64,000 nucleotides of DNA from Rhodospirillum sp047263945 (lineage in GTDB: Bacteria; Pseudomonadota; Alphaproteobacteria; Rhodospirillales; Rhodospirillaceae). The notes under the pieces were generated by a model. That model had not been told where the DNA came from and did not search any database. It worked only from the letters and a program-made list of their open reading frames with translations. A program made the position numbers and the translations under genes. Each line of letters starts with the position of its first letter. The stretch's first letter is position 1. The stretch is from contig NZ_JBLAVB010000002.1 in the NCBI RefSeq assembly GCF_047263945.1, positions 248,001 through 312,000 of the forward strand, given 5' to 3'. Positions 1-8,458 of the stretch are shown here, one piece after another.

Positions 1-619
1 TCGCCAAAAGGTGGTAGGCCTCACTGACCATCTTGAAGCGTTCCTCGGAGTCCTTATCCCCGCCATTGGCGTCGGGATGGTACCGCTTGACCAAGACTTT
101 GTAGCGAGCCTTCAACTCGACCAGAGTCAAGGGCTCGTCCAGGTCCAAAACCCGCATGGCCCGAGCCCGGGGCCCATCCTCGCGGTGGCTGGGCGCGCGG
201 GGCTCACGCCGGGCGCGGGTGGCCTCCTCGGCTTCCTTCTCAAAAACGCCCAAGGGGTCCCGGAAGAATCGCGGATCCGGACCTGTGGCGCCCTCTCCCC
301 GGCCCGGAGCCATCCGGTCCCCCAGGGGCCAAGTGGGACGAAATCCGACCGCAGCCTGTTGGATTTCCTTCTCCAGCTCCAGGTCGCTCATCCCCTCGTA
401 GTAATTCCACGACCGGTTATAGGCCTGCACATGGTCCAGGCAGAACCAATAGTACTCATTCAAGCCCCGGTTTTTGGGCGCGCGGTACTCTCCTTCCCGC
501 TTGCAATCCGGGTGGTCACACATGCGTTTAGGCTCCGGCCCTTTCAGGTCGAAGTCCTCTAAGGGCGGTACGCCGCGTCGTCCACGTCGTCCGCCACCTA
601 TGTCATTAGTCCGTGCCAT
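1..619 (-). CDS. J-domain (DnaJ-class) protein, 3' end outside window
   Basis: Not in the usual ORF lists because it runs off the left edge; I translated it from the ATG at 619. About 206 residues are visible. The N-terminal part has a Cys/His pattern (CDHPDCKREGEYR, then WFCLDHV) that could bind a metal. A charged linker follows, and then a J domain at about residues 155-206 with the diagnostic HPD tripeptide (VKRYHPDANGG) and ERFKMVSEAYHLL. J domains stimulate Hsp70 ATPase, so this is probably a DnaK co-chaperone acting in the cytoplasm. It diverges from bolA on the right. In related alphaproteobacteria a J-protein of this shape commonly sits between bolA and cobS, so cobS/cobT may lie just outside the window (inference). 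The J-domain assignment is secure, the client is unknown. Confidence 0.88.
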   Translation of the reverse strand, partial: MARTNDIGGGRRGRRGVPPLEDFDLKGPEPKRMCDHPDCKREGEYRAPKNRGLNEYYWFCLDHVQAYNRSWNYYEGMSDLELEKEIQQAAVGFRPTWPLGDRMAPGRGEGATGPDPRFFRDPLGVFEKEAEEATRARREPRAPSHREDGPRARAMRVLDLDEPLTLVELKARYKVLVKRYHPDANGGDKDSEERFKMVSEAYHLLA

Positions 620-818
620 CGCCGCCTACTATGGGGAGCATGATCGAACAAGGCAAGTCTCGGACTCACCCCGTTTCGCAGACTGTTTCCCTTGACAGCC
701 CTCCCTTGGCAACCCATTCCCACAAGGACTCAGTCCTTCGCCCGCCCCTGTCACGCGGGTTCACCAAAGACCCGGTCCACCAATAGGGAGGGTCTTGCCG
801 TCGAAAAGGTCCGCGACC

Positions 819-1133
819 ATGGCCGAAACCTACCATGAGCGTATCATCCGCAAATTGACCGAAGGGTTAGCCCCCGTCGCTCTTTCCGTCCGCGATCAGT
901 CCCATAAGCATGCCGGTCACGGCGACCGGGTGGCCGCCGCAGGGAAAGGCGGCCATGCCCCCATGGATGGCCAAGGCGAGACCCATTTCCACGTGGATGT
1001 GGTCTCCGCCAAATTCGATGGCCTATCCCGGGTAAACCGTCAAAGGCTGGTCAACGACCTGCTTGCCGATGAACTGCGCGAACGCGTCCACGCCCTGTCC
1101 ATGCGCTGCCAATCCCCCTCGGACGCCGGATAG
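819..1133 (+). CDS. bolA: BolA family protein
   Basis: A protein of 104 residues starting MAETYHERIIRK. I prefer the ATG at 819 over the upstream TTG at 795 because AAAAGGT lies about 8 bases before it and BolA proteins normally begin with this helix. Family hallmarks are visible: HFHVDVVSAKFDGLSRVNRQRLV, the class II KH-like core with the conserved FxGxxxxxRxxxV, and the C-terminal VHALSMRC. BolA proteins partner with monothiol glutaredoxins in [2Fe-2S] handling and influence morphology and stress responses. It is transcribed away from the J-domain gene, the usual alphaproteobacterial arrangement. The segment rich in His and Gly near residues 30-50 (KHAGHGDRVAAAGKGGHA) is longer than in E. 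coli BolA. Confidence 0.9.
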   Translation: MAETYHERIIRKLTEGLAPVALSVRDQSHKHAGHGDRVAAAGKGGHAPMDGQGETHFHVDVVSAKFDGLSRVNRQRLVNDLLADELRERVHALSMRCQSPSDAG

Positions 1134-1473
1134 GGCTTCGCTTCTGATCGAAGCAAACCGTGGCATTTCGCAGAATGCTGCGGGTTGCATCGCATTTCGC
1201 AAAACGCCAAGCAGTCTGATTGAGACAATAAGTCTAGGTCTAGATCTACGTCAAATTGTCGGTCTATCTATATAGTGGATTGTTTTAAAAAGGAAAAAAT
1301 AAGAAGACGGGACTGTCTGTGTCTTTGGCACAAGGTTTGCTGTACTCTCGTTACGTTACGCTGGTTTTCACGGTTGGGGGTAACCCCGGTTCCCTGATTG
1401 GATCTATGCTAGCGAAAACCGTCGACCCCAAATTCACCATCGGGGTCGTGGCACGACCGGAGGAGCGACACCC
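1134..1473. other. Intergenic region before the HDOD gene
   Basis: About 340 bases without a credible gene. A short + strand reading frame from 1319 has no family features. The centre (about 1220-1310) is AT-rich compared with its surroundings and precedes the sigma-54 promoter match at 1325. No hairpin terminator was seen after bolA. Confidence 0.6.
1325..1341 (+). promoter_or_regulatory. Sigma-54 (RpoN) type -24/-12 promoter
   Basis: TTGGCAC, five bases, then TTGCT. The GG (1327-1328) and GC (1339-1340) are exactly ten bases apart, the invariant feature of RpoN promoters, and both flanking boxes match the consensus. The predicted start of transcription is near 1352, leaving a leader of about 120 bases before the HDOD gene at 1474. 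I did not find a clear enhancer site for the activator. The match is by eye, and the orientation fits the downstream gene. Confidence 0.7.
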
Positions 1474-2778
1474 ATGCTGCCCTTACATGACCTTCTACTT
1501 GTTGGCAATTTGCCGAACCTGATCCCGATGGACTGCGACATTCTGTCGACGGAAGGGGTGCGTTGGCGGGTCCGGGTGGCATTAGACGCAGCGGAAGCCC
1601 GGTCGATGCTCGCAGATTCTCCACCCCATGTGATCGCTTGTGCGACGATCCTCCACGACACCCGGGGCCTTGCCCTGCTGGAGAGCCTTCGCGTCACCCA
1701 TCCGGAAACCATTCGCATCCTGGTTGGAGAGACCACAGACGAAGCCCAGTCGGTGCGGGCCTTGACCGTGGCCCATCGCATGGTCGATCCGCACCGGGGG
1801 CAATTTCTGCGCGCCCTGACCGAAGCGGGACATTTGCTCAACCACATCAACAACGCCTCGGTCCGCCGGGTCCTGACGGAAGTGTCGGATCTGCCCGCCC
1901 GTCCGAGTATCCATCTGTCCGTTTCCCAGGCCGTCCGTCATCCGGACCATGCAGCAGATGAGGCCGCCAAGACCGTGACTTCCGACCCAACGCTGGCCGC
2001 ACTGGTCCTGCGGGTGGCCAACCGGGGCGCCCTACACCCCCACCACGCCATTGGTTCGGTGGAGCTCGCCGTCCGGTACCTGGGTCTGCGCACCGTGGAG
2101 GCCATCGCCCTGCTTCACGGTCTGGGCGCCCCGGCACCGGGGGACGCCATTGCGACCCGTCGGTTCGAAACCTTCCTGACCCATGCCGAGGCCAGCCGCG
2201 TCGCGACGGAAATCCTGTGCGATGTCGAGGGTCTGGAAGGCGACCCCCGGGACAACACCATCACTGCGGCCCTGCTCCATGACATCGGCGTTCTGATTTT
2301 AGCCCGCTATGCGCCGGAGAAGCTGACCATGGCAGAAAACGCAGCGAAACGGGCAGGTGTCCATCGAACCGTGGCTGAACAGGCCATGTTCGATTGCACC
2401 CATGCCGAAGTCGGCGCCTGCATGCTCGCCCTTTGGGGGCTGCCCGCCGAGTTGACCCGGGCCGTGGCCCATCACCACCGTCCCGACATGGATGGACGTC
2501 CGGGCTTGACCCCGGCCCTGTTGATCCATGTGGCCCGGTCCTTGGCCCGAACTCCCATCACCTGTGACCCTGATGGGCCGCCCGAACAATGGCGCGCCCT
2601 GGATATCGACCTGGATGCCCTGCGCCGCCTCGGCCTGGACAACAGGCTTCCCCTTTGGGCCAGAACCATCCGTGACCGTTGGCCCGCCGATCTGCCTCCC
2701 GCCCCGATAAACAGGACACCGACCGCCGCCTCAGACTCTCCGGTCATGACCTCGCAATCGGGACAAAGACCAAACTGA
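1474..2778 (+). CDS. HDOD-domain protein with N-terminal pseudo-receiver
   Basis: 434 residues, ATG preceded by GAGGAG at 1459. Residues 1-125 have the alternating hydrophobic pattern of a receiver fold, but the position of the phosphoacceptor Asp reads CATILHD and the usual acidic pair at the N-terminus is missing, so phosphorylation is unlikely. Residues about 140-340 form an HDOD domain: PARPSIHLSVSQAV, SDPTLAALVLRVANRG, IGSVELAVRYLGLRTV, TAALLHDIGVLILARY, and HAEVGACMLALWGLP followed by AVAHHHRPD. HDOD proteins are regulatory relatives of HD phosphohydrolases, often tied to chemotaxis, motility or stress signalling. The HD pair and downstream His residues are retained here, which leaves open some catalytic or metal-binding ability. 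A sigma-54 promoter match lies upstream. The role is inferred from the domains only. Confidence 0.82.
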   Translation: MLPLHDLLLVGNLPNLIPMDCDILSTEGVRWRVRVALDAAEARSMLADSPPHVIACATILHDTRGLALLESLRVTHPETIRILVGETTDEAQSVRALTVAHRMVDPHRGQFLRALTEAGHLLNHINNASVRRVLTEVSDLPARPSIHLSVSQAVRHPDHAADEAAKTVTSDPTLAALVLRVANRGALHPHHAIGSVELAVRYLGLRTVEAIALLHGLGAPAPGDAIATRRFETFLTHAEASRVATEILCDVEGLEGDPRDNTITAALLHDIGVLILARYAPEKLTMAENAAKRAGVHRTVAEQAMFDCTHAEVGACMLALWGLPAELTRAVAHHHRPDMDGRPGLTPALLIHVARSLARTPITCDPDGPPEQWRALDIDLDALRRLGLDNRLPLWARTIRDRWPADLPPAPINRTPTAASDSPVMTSQSGQRPN

Positions 2779-2889
2779 CCACTTGGTTCCGAGGAACCAA
2801 GCCAAGCTCCCATCCCTACCTTCTTTTGCAACACCGTCGGTTCCGACCGGTTCCGGTGACCGCCCGACCCATGCCCAAGGACAACATCC

Positions 2890-3198
2890 ATGACCCAGAA
2901 TTCCTCCCTCTCCGATCTCGCCCGCATCCTGGTTCTCAGCGAGGATGACACCGTCCTTCGCCTGGCCGAAAGTGAACTGCGTAAGCTCTATACCGTCAGC
3001 ACAGCATCCTCGGCGGTCAACGCCATTCGCTTGCTGGCGGAGAGTGGTCCCTTCGCTGCCGTGTTGACCGACCGGGAATCCTCTCCCACGGGAATGGACA
3101 GCCTGCTGCCCGAGCTGATGGGCAACTATCCGCAAACGGCCCTGATGGTCTTCAATGGCTCCACCGCCCTGACCCCCAAAGATGCGACCATTCACTAA
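2890..3198 (+). CDS. Orphan receiver-like protein, apparently shortened
   Basis: 102 residues with AAGGA about 8 bases before the ATG. The first 95 residues resemble a CheY-type receiver: ARILVLSEDDTVLRLAE (beta1 with acidic residues), YTVSTASSAVNAIRLLAESG, then FAAVLTDRESSPTGMDSLLPEL with a candidate phosphoacceptor Asp, and TALMVFNGSTAL (beta4). A full receiver needs about 120 residues; helix 4, strand 5 with the conserved Lys, and helix 5 are missing. The reading frame stops 13 bases before a palindromic repeat (3211-3270), which suggests truncation by repeat insertion (inference). It follows the HDOD gene and may be co-transcribed. It could be functional as a dominant or decoy domain, or be a pseudogene. 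Confidence 0.6.
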   Translation: MTQNSSLSDLARILVLSEDDTVLRLAESELRKLYTVSTASSAVNAIRLLAESGPFAAVLTDRESSPTGMDSLLPELMGNYPQTALMVFNGSTALTPKDATIH

Positions 3199-3210
3199 AG
3201 TGACTTTAAA

Positions 3211-3270
3211 GTGCCTTCGAGGCCAAATTGGGCCAAGACGTGGCCCAATTTGATCTCGGAGCACTCTAAG
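3211..3270. repeat. Family 2 palindrome (TAGAGTGCTCCGAG type), copy 1
   Basis: A near-perfect palindrome of about 60 bases. The inner stem CAAATTGGGCCA pairs with TGGCCCAATTTG around the loop AGACG, and the outer arms GTGCCTTCGAG / CTCGGAGCAC also pair. Related copies are at 11396-11457, 19058-19080, 25227-25241, 42558-42619 and 59890-59930. Confidence 0.85.
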
Positions 3271-3292
3271 TATAAGATTTTAGATCAAATCA

Positions 3293-3324
3293 ACCGCCTT
3301 AAATCGACTCCGATTTAGGGCGGT
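3293..3324. repeat. Hairpin beside the family 1 element
   Basis: Arms of 14 bases (ACCGCCTTAAATCG and CGATTTAGGGCGGT, one mismatch) around an ACTC loop, ending three bases before the left end of the family 1 element. A short related string (GGCGGTTTAATC) reappears just right of that element at about 3531-3542. Confidence 0.7.
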
Positions 3325-3326
3325 CA

Positions 3327-3524
3327 CTGTACACGACAGAGGGTGTTTTCCCGTCACGAGGCTTTGCCCCATCCCCAACCGGGGCCTGAGGACCCGGATT
3401 TTCAAGGACACAGAGTATAAAAGAAAAAGGGGGGTTTGAGGGCATTGGCCCCCAAATGGGCTTGGGCAATCGCCCAAAAAATATAAGACCCAAAAAATAG
3501 AAGACACTGTCCTGTCCTGTGCCG
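3327..3524. repeat. Family 1 inverted-repeat element, copy A
   Basis: Bounded by CTGTACACGACAG on the left and CTGTCCTGTGCCG on the right, imperfect inverted copies of the consensus end CGGTACACGACAG. Interior modules are shared with other copies: a GGGGCC-type hairpin, ATTTTCAAGGA, a run of A then GGGGGG, paired CCCCCAAATGGG, and GGGCAATCGCCC followed by AAAAAATATAAGAC. No coding capacity is evident. The reading frame of the downstream PLD gene appears to begin in its right end only because of a chance GTG. Confidence 0.8.
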
Positions 3525-3643
3525 TGTCAGGCGGTTTAATCAAAGCTCCCCTCAACCCCAACCGCAGCAAACAGCCCCTTCGGAACCAGCCGCCTTGCGC
3601 CGCGTTACTTTCTGGATCATCCACTTCAAAGGATACCCCAGGC

Positions 3644-5956
3644 ATGTCTGCGGACACCGAAGCTCAGAAACCGGTGGAGGACGACGTTCCCCTCACCAAA
3701 GCCGACGCCCTTCCGACCGCCCGGCGGAACCCGGGTGTTTGGCGCCGGGAGCGGGCTGAGCGGTGCGCGATCCTTTTCAATGGGGAGTCCTATTACGCGG
3801 CCCTGCGCGACTCCATAAAAGCCGCGCGAAAATCCATTTTCATCTTGGCCTGGGAGCTCCATTCCAAAGTTCCCCTGCTCCGGGACGTGCCCCTGGATTC
3901 CGAAGGCCGGGCAGAAGACGGCTGGCCCGTCACCCTTCGCCTGCTTCTGTTAGATGCCCTGGACCGCAATCCGGAGCTGGAGGTCCACATTGTCCTCTGG
4001 CAAGCCGCCGTGCTGTTTCGGTTGGAACGGGAAGTCCCCTTCGACCTGCCCAGTCTCTGGGCAGGCCACCCCCGCCTACATTTCGTCGAGGATGGAGACC
4101 TTCCGGCCCTGGCCAGCCATCACCAGAAGATCGTCACCATCGATGATCGGATCGCCTACACCGGTGGACTGGATCTCACCGGATCCCGCTGGGACACCTC
4201 GGAACACCACGTCTCGGATTCCCGGCGGGCCAATCCCGATGGGACGGAGGGGGGACCCTGGCTTGACCTCCAGGCCCTGGTTGACGGGGATGCCGCACTG
4301 GCCATCGCCGAGCTGGTTCGGACCCGCTGGCTTTGGGCCACGGGTGAGCATCTGGATCCACCCGATCCCACCGGCCCGAACCATGATCCCTGGCCTCCCT
4401 CGGTCTCCCCCCAATTCCGAAACCACGAGGTCTCGCTCGCCCGCACCGAACATCCGCACGAAAGCGGGGCCCATGAAAGCCGGGAAGCCGTACGCGAGGT
4501 GGAGGCCAGTTTCGTCGAGGCCCTGGAAAACGCCAAACAGTGGATCCTGATCGTCCAGCAGTACTGCACCTCCAAAACCATCGGACAGGTCCTTGAACGC
4601 CGGTTGGCCGAGGAAGACGGGCCAGAAGTGGTGATCATCCTGCCCCATGGGTCGGACGGTCCCACCCAACAGGCGGTCATGGACACGGGCCGCGACGCCT
4701 TTCTCGACCGCCTGCGCGCCGTGGCGCCCCCTGGCCGCCTGGCCGTCTATTGGCCCGTAGCCCGGACCGGAACCCGAACCGGAGAAGCAAACCGGACTCG
4801 ACAGAACCAGACGGACCAAGCCGCGACCGAGAAACCTATTTACGTCCATGCCAAGACTCTCTTCATTGACGGCAGGCTCGTCCGCGTGGGGTCTGCCAAT
4901 ATGGCAAACCGGTCCATGGGACTGGACACGGAACTGGACCTGACCCTGGCCGCTCCCGACGATCCCGAGGCCCAACGAACCATCACCGACCTCGCAGCCA
5001 GCCTCTGCGGCGAACTCCTTGGCCTGGACGGCCCGCGTCTGGACCAGGAGGTAGACCGTCAGGGCTCCTGGATCGCGGCAATCGAGGCGTTGCGGGAGAG
5101 ACCGGGCAATACCTTGCTCCCCCTGACCCACCGCGCCCCCTCCCTTTATGCCGATCTGGCGCCGGATCCCCGTCTGACCGATCCGGATCGCCCCCTGGAT
5201 CCGGATCTGGTGGCCGCCCTGATGGTCGTAGACCGGGATGAGGCTCCTCCTCCGGCCAATCCAACCGACCCGGACTCCAGACGCCTTGGGCGACGGGCTT
5301 GGTTGCTCCTGGGAAGCGGCATCGCCCTGATGGGTGCCCTGGCGATGCTTTGGACCAATCCCGATGTACTGGCCTGGATCAATCCCAGCCACCTCGTATC
5401 CCTTGCTGGGGATTGGGCGCAGGGGCCTCTCGCACCGCTGCTGACAACCCTGGCCATCGTTCTTCTGGGGCTGACCGGTTTTCCGGTTCTGGTCATGATC
5501 CTGACTGTGGGCCTTCTCTTCGACACCTGGCAGGCCCTGGCCATCAATGTCATCGGTGTCAATGCCAGCGCCGCTTTGTTGTTCGGTTTGGGCACCGTCC
5601 TGGGCCGGGATGCGGTGGAACGTTTCGGCGGTCGTGCTATCCCGGCATTGAGCAGGCGTCTGGCCAAACAGGGCGCTGCCACCGTAGCCGCCTTGCGCAA
5701 TCTGCCCATCGCGCCATTCACCTTGGTAAACCTGATCTGTGGGGCCACCCACATTCGCTTCCGCGATTATATGCTCGGAACTTTGTTGGGCATGGGACCG
5801 GGAATCATCGCCTTGTCGTTCCTGGGAGACCGGTTGGCCCGCAGCCTGAAGAACCCGGACCTCGCCACCCTGGGCGGACTGGCGGGCATGGCAGTGATCA
5901 CCGCCGGTATCGCCCACCTGTTCCAACGATGGGCGGAAAAACGGAGCGACGCTTAA
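3644..5956 (+). CDS. Phospholipase D-type phosphatidyltransferase fused to a VTT (DedA-like) membrane domain
   Basis: 770 residues from the ATG at 3644 (AAAGGAT upstream). An earlier GTG at 3524 lies inside a repeat and is unlikely. Two HKD motifs define the phospholipase D superfamily: HHQKIVTIDDRIAYTGG near residue 157 and HAKTLFIDGRLVRVGSANM near residue 402, each followed by the GG/GS signature. These form one active site that makes a phospho-histidine intermediate, as in cardiolipin synthases. From about residue 545 a membrane part follows with several hydrophobic segments and the VTT signature LRNLPIAPFTLVNLICG, ending GTLLGMGPGIIAL. The substrate is presumably a phospholipid at the inner membrane. 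The EEP gene begins three bases after the stop, so the two are almost certainly one transcript. Cardiolipin synthase or a phospholipase are the alternatives. Confidence 0.87.
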   Translation: MSADTEAQKPVEDDVPLTKADALPTARRNPGVWRRERAERCAILFNGESYYAALRDSIKAARKSIFILAWELHSKVPLLRDVPLDSEGRAEDGWPVTLRLLLLDALDRNPELEVHIVLWQAAVLFRLEREVPFDLPSLWAGHPRLHFVEDGDLPALASHHQKIVTIDDRIAYTGGLDLTGSRWDTSEHHVSDSRRANPDGTEGGPWLDLQALVDGDAALAIAELVRTRWLWATGEHLDPPDPTGPNHDPWPPSVSPQFRNHEVSLARTEHPHESGAHESREAVREVEASFVEALENAKQWILIVQQYCTSKTIGQVLERRLAEEDGPEVVIILPHGSDGPTQQAVMDTGRDAFLDRLRAVAPPGRLAVYWPVARTGTRTGEANRTRQNQTDQAATEKPIYVHAKTLFIDGRLVRVGSANMANRSMGLDTELDLTLAAPDDPEAQRTITDLAASLCGELLGLDGPRLDQEVDRQGSWIAAIEALRERPGNTLLPLTHRAPSLYADLAPDPRLTDPDRPLDPDLVAALMVVDRDEAPPPANPTDPDSRRLGRRAWLLLGSGIALMGALAMLWTNPDVLAWINPSHLVSLAGDWAQGPLAPLLTTLAIVLLGLTGFPVLVMILTVGLLFDTWQALAINVIGVNASAALLFGLGTVLGRDAVERFGGRAIPALSRRLAKQGAATVAALRNLPIAPFTLVNLICGATHIRFRDYMLGTLLGMGPGIIALSFLGDRLARSLKNPDLATLGGLAGMAVITAGIAHLFQRWAEKRSDA

Positions 5957-5959
5957 ACC

Positions 5960-6727
5960 ATGCCATCGGAACAAGATTTAGACCCGACCCCACCCTCGAA
6001 CCTCTCCCTCAGGGTTGTGTGCTGGAACCTGCATGGCTGCATCGGCACCGACGGCCGACGGGACGTTCCCCGGATCGCAAAAGCGCTCGCCGTCCTGAAA
6101 CCGGATATCGCCGGTCTTCAGGAGGTGGACCTGACCCGATTGCCGGACGCACCCCATGATCCCCTGGAGGTCCTGGCCAATGGGACAAATATGCGATCCG
6201 TCCATGCGCCGACCCTGTGGCGGGACGGCCATGCCTATGGCAATGCCGTGCTCTCCCGCTGGCCCATAACCGTAAGCCTGCCCCTAGACCTGTCCGTTGC
6301 GGGCAAGGAGCCACGCAACGCCATGGACGTGACCCTGAAGCACCCCGCAGGACACCCCCGGGTGCTGATCACCCACTTGGGCTTGGGCCGCAAGGAGCGG
6401 CGCGTGCAAGTGGCTCGTCTGGCCGAACGACTGGCCCACCCCCTGGGGGGAACCGATGGGGACGACCGTACCCACCCCATGATCCTGATGGGAGACCTGA
6501 ACGAGTGGCTGCCCTGGGGCAGGACCTCCGTCGCCAGTCTCAAGGCTGGCTTCGACGCCGATTTCTCCCGCCGCACCTTTCCCAGCAGCCTGCCCCTGTT
6601 CCGACTGGACCGGATGCTCTTCCGCCCCAAGCCAAAGCGGGTGGTCCGGGTCCCCGATCCACCCCGGGGGTTTGGCGTGCGCCGGGCATCGGACCACTTA
6701 CCCCTGGTGGTGGACCTGCAGTTTTAA
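5960..6727 (+). CDS. Endonuclease/exonuclease/phosphatase (EEP) family hydrolase
   Basis: 255 residues. The metal-dependent EEP fold is shown by VVCWNLHGCIG (Asn), IAGLQEVDL (catalytic Glu), GNAVLSRWPI, LITHLGLG, ILMGDLNEW (Asp-Asn pair) and the terminal RASDHLPLVVDL (catalytic His in SDH). Members cleave phosphodiesters in nucleic acids, inositol phosphates or phospholipids. The tight link to the PLD/VTT gene (three-base gap) argues for a membrane lipid or phosphodiester product as substrate rather than DNA repair, although that is inference. No signal peptide is visible. Its TAA stop directly abuts the stop of the convergent sulP gene, with no bases between. Confidence 0.85.
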   Translation: MPSEQDLDPTPPSNLSLRVVCWNLHGCIGTDGRRDVPRIAKALAVLKPDIAGLQEVDLTRLPDAPHDPLEVLANGTNMRSVHAPTLWRDGHAYGNAVLSRWPITVSLPLDLSVAGKEPRNAMDVTLKHPAGHPRVLITHLGLGRKERRVQVARLAERLAHPLGGTDGDDRTHPMILMGDLNEWLPWGRTSVASLKAGFDADFSRRTFPSSLPLFRLDRMLFRPKPKRVVRVPDPPRGFGVRRASDHLPLVVDLQF

Positions 6728-8458
6728 TCAGCCCCTTGCCAAGACCTGCTCGCGGTTACGCCCAATGTGATCCAGGGCTTCCTCCACCGTGTCCGTGACA
6801 TGGGCGAGCGGCAATGTGACCCCATGGGCGGCCAGCGCGGCACGGATTTCCGGAGAGGTGCCGGAGATATACAACCGCACCCCCTGCCGCTCGGCTTTGC
6901 GAGCGGCGCCCTCGATGGCGTTGGCACCGGTGGAATCCAGAAAAGGCACGGCGGTGAAATCCAACACGAAGGCTTGCCGACGGTCGGAGATGCGATCCAG
7001 AATCGCCCCCACATTCGCCGCAGCCCCAAAGAACAGAGCACCGGTGATGCGGTAGACCACCACGGACGGATCCGCCGCCCCTCCCTCATAGGCCTCCCGA
7101 TCCGTAGGCAAGCCATCGGCTTGGTCCTCGGCCACGAAGGGCTGATGGGCCGAGACTTCGATGCTCCGTGACATGCGGTGAACGAACAGCAAAGTTCCGA
7201 GCAGAAAGCCTGCCAGAATTCCCTCGGTCAGGTCCCGGAACAGGGTCAGGAAGAAAGTGGCCGACAGAACCAGCGCATCCCCGCGAGAGGTGCGGAGCAG
7301 GATGGCAATGGCGTGACGTTCCACCATGTTCCAGGCCACCAGAGCCAGGACTCCCGCCAAACAGGCGAGGGGAATGAACGCCGCCAAGGGCGCAGCCACA
7401 ACCAGGAAAATCAGGAGGAAAAGAGAGTGGAACATTCCAGCCAAGGGGCTCCAGGCGCCAGCCCGCACATTGGTCGCCGTCCGGGCAATGGTGCCGGTGA
7501 CGCAAATACCACCGAACAGAGCCGAGCCCATATTGGCCACCCCCTGCCCGACCAACTCACAATTGGACCGGTGGCGTCTGCCCGACATGCCATCGGCGAC
7601 TACCGCCGACAAAAGGCTTTCAATGGCGCCCAACAGGGCGAAGGCGCCGGCATCAGGCAGAATGGACAAAATCCGGGCCATGGACAGATCGGGCAGACGC
7701 GGAGCGGGGAGGCCTGCGGGGATCTCTCCAAACCGGGTCCCAATGGTCTCGACCGGAAGGGTAAAACCCCAAGCAAGCAACCCGCCAAAGGCCACGGCGA
7801 TGAGCATCCCTGGCCACCCCGGAGCAATACGCCGCAACAGAAGGATCAGTCCGATGGTCCCAAAGGCCAGAAGGGCGGTCAGCGGATCGGCTGTTGGTAA
7901 GCCCTTTGCCAGAACGGAAAGGCGGGCGGCAAGTCCTTCGCTCCCCCCTCCCCCGCTGAGGGTCAGTCCCAGAAGGTCCCGGAGCTGACTGAGAAAAATG
8001 ATGACCGCGATCCCCGCCGTGAATCCCACGGTAACGGGGAAGGGAATGAACTTGATGTAGGTCCCGATTCGCAGAAAGCCCATGGCCAGCAGGAACAGGC
8101 CCGACAGGAAAGTCGCGAGGATCAGCCCGTCGACCCCTTGGCGCTGGACAGTGGCGGCAACGAGGATGATGAAAGCCCCTGCCGGACCACCGATCTGGAA
8201 CCGGCTTCCCCCGAGTGCGGAAACCAAAGCGCCGCCAACGATGGCGGTATAGAGCCCGCGCTCCGGCCCCACGCCCGAGGCAATGGCAATGGCCATGGAC
8301 AGCGGCAGGGCGACAATGGCCACGGTGAGCCCGGCCAGGGCATCGGCCTTCAGTCCGACAATCCCCTGGCGCTCCCGCAGTGTGGTGACGAGTTTCGGCG
8401 TAAACAAGTCCAAGAAGGACGCGCGGTCGGGGGAGGCCCCCTTCGCGATTTGGTCCAT
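6728..8458 (-). CDS. SulP family anion transporter with STAS domain
   Basis: 576 residues from the ATG at 8458. The N-terminal 400 residues are a SulP transporter core: LKADALAGLTVAIVALPLSMAIAIASG is the family signature, then GGSRFQIGGPAGAFIILVAA and many hydrophobic helices. The C-terminal part, about residues 450-570, is a STAS domain (VVYRITGALFFGAAANV, FVLDFTAVPFLDSTGANAI). SulP proteins move sulfate, bicarbonate or other small anions across the inner membrane. Which substrate applies cannot be told from sequence; no carbonic anhydrase or sulfate-assimilation gene is adjacent. It is convergent with the EEP gene and divergent from the DivL-like gene. Confidence 0.92.
   Translation of the reverse strand: MDQIAKGASPDRASFLDLFTPKLVTTLRERQGIVGLKADALAGLTVAIVALPLSMAIAIASGVGPERGLYTAIVGGALVSALGGSRFQIGGPAGAFIILVAATVQRQGVDGLILATFLSGLFLLAMGFLRIGTYIKFIPFPVTVGFTAGIAVIIFLSQLRDLLGLTLSGGGGSEGLAARLSVLAKGLPTADPLTALLAFGTIGLILLLRRIAPGWPGMLIAVAFGGLLAWGFTLPVETIGTRFGEIPAGLPAPRLPDLSMARILSILPDAGAFALLGAIESLLSAVVADGMSGRRHRSNCELVGQGVANMGSALFGGICVTGTIARTATNVRAGAWSPLAGMFHSLFLLIFLVVAAPLAAFIPLACLAGVLALVAWNMVERHAIAILLRTSRGDALVLSATFFLTLFRDLTEGILAGFLLGTLLFVHRMSRSIEVSAHQPFVAEDQADGLPTDREAYEGGAADPSVVVYRITGALFFGAAANVGAILDRISDRRQAFVLDFTAVPFLDSTGANAIEGAARKAERQGVRLYISGTSPEIRAALAAHGVTLPLAHVTDTVEEALDHIGRNREQVLARG

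Noticed and set aside
1319..1522. 67-codon frame before the HDOD gene
   Set aside because: It runs across the sigma-54 promoter and overlaps the real gene in another frame, without a ribosome-binding site.
4076..5974. 632-codon reading frame on the minus strand opposite the PLD/VTT gene
   Set aside because: Antisense of a well-supported gene; no motif and a composition typical of shadow frames in GC-rich DNA.
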